Part shown: positions 5,432 through 5,550 of the stretch, in pieces | How the letters are laid out: each line of letters opens with the position of its first letter | Numbering within the stretch: position 1 is the first letter of the stretch | NCBI GenBank assembly: GCA_016702545.1 | Contig: JADJDT010000030.1 | Location: forward strand, 1-5,550 | Origin: Pseudomonadota bacterium | GTDB lineage: Bacteria > Myxococcota_A > Polyangia > GCA-2747355 | Direction of reading: 5' to 3' | DNA length: 5,550 nucleotides | Made by a program: the position numbers and the translations under genes | The notes under the pieces: model-generated | Told to the model about the DNA's origin: nothing | Seen by the model: the letters and a program-made list of their open reading frames with translations, nothing else | Database searches by the model: none

Positions 5432-5550
5432 CGTGAGGCGAAGGGGGCCTGGTCGCGGGCGCTCTGAGACGATGCCCGTGAGAGGCCCCTGCCGCGCCCG
5501 AACGAACCGCCCCGCTCGCCCTCGCTCGCCGTTCGCGGCAGCCCCGGTGG
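5432..5550. other. No assignable feature
   Basis: GC-rich sequence with no supported gene. An ATG at 5472 (+) opens a frame to the window end, but it has no ribosome binding site and its Arg/Pro-rich content is typical of chance frames here. Confidence 0.4.

Overview
This is a GC-rich window (roughly 70% GC by eye). It suggests a deltaproteobacterial-type organism, most likely a member of the Myxococcota. The grounds are the base composition, two long-gapped lipoprotein genes of a kind common in that group, the wide and poorly coding spaces between genes, and dispersed structured repeats in those spaces. The taxonomic call is inference; there is no rRNA or marker gene here.

Layout, left to right. 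Positions 1-838 (+) hold the C-terminal part of an ammonium transporter (Amt). Its family motifs are almost perfect, but they are spread over all three frames. Positions 850-1285 hold coding-looking but broken sequence on the + strand that I cannot name. Positions 1286-1390 hold a diverged copy (C) of a dispersed repeat. Positions 1512-2398 (-) hold a TraB/GumN-family lipoprotein with its reading frame broken near 1690-1725. Positions 2399-2978 are a gap that contains an 11-bp hairpin, repeat copy A, and a 28-codon stub resembling the start of a HEPN-domain protein. Positions 2979-3980 (-) hold an intact lipoprotein of unknown function with a good ribosome binding site. Positions 4040-4287 hold repeat copy B, a 248-bp MITE-like unit bounded by perfect 15-bp inverted repeats. 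Positions 4296-4433 (-) hold a short open stretch that looks like the glycine loop of a Ser/Thr protein kinase, cut off at the edge of copy B. Positions 4434-5315 (-) hold an intact secreted or lipid-anchored PD40-type beta-propeller protein with a possible leaderless promoter. Positions 5370-5550 hold a cluster of GGAGATC direct repeats and then nothing I can assign.

The genes do not form an obvious pathway. The three minus-strand genes (PD40 protein, unknown lipoprotein, GumN-type lipoprotein) all appear to be exported cell-envelope proteins. They are separated by gaps of about 450 and 580 bp that hold the repeats, so they are probably separate transcripts.

The most distinctive signal is the repeat family. 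Copies A and B share a 9-bp hairpin with the same TTGGTC loop and a paired G:C to C:G swap in the stem, which is what selection on a folded RNA or DNA structure would leave. Copy B has transposon-like ends. The second point of interest is the concentration of frameshifts at the left of the window in otherwise well-conserved protein sequence. This could mean recent gene inactivation or poor sequence quality, and the two need to be told apart.
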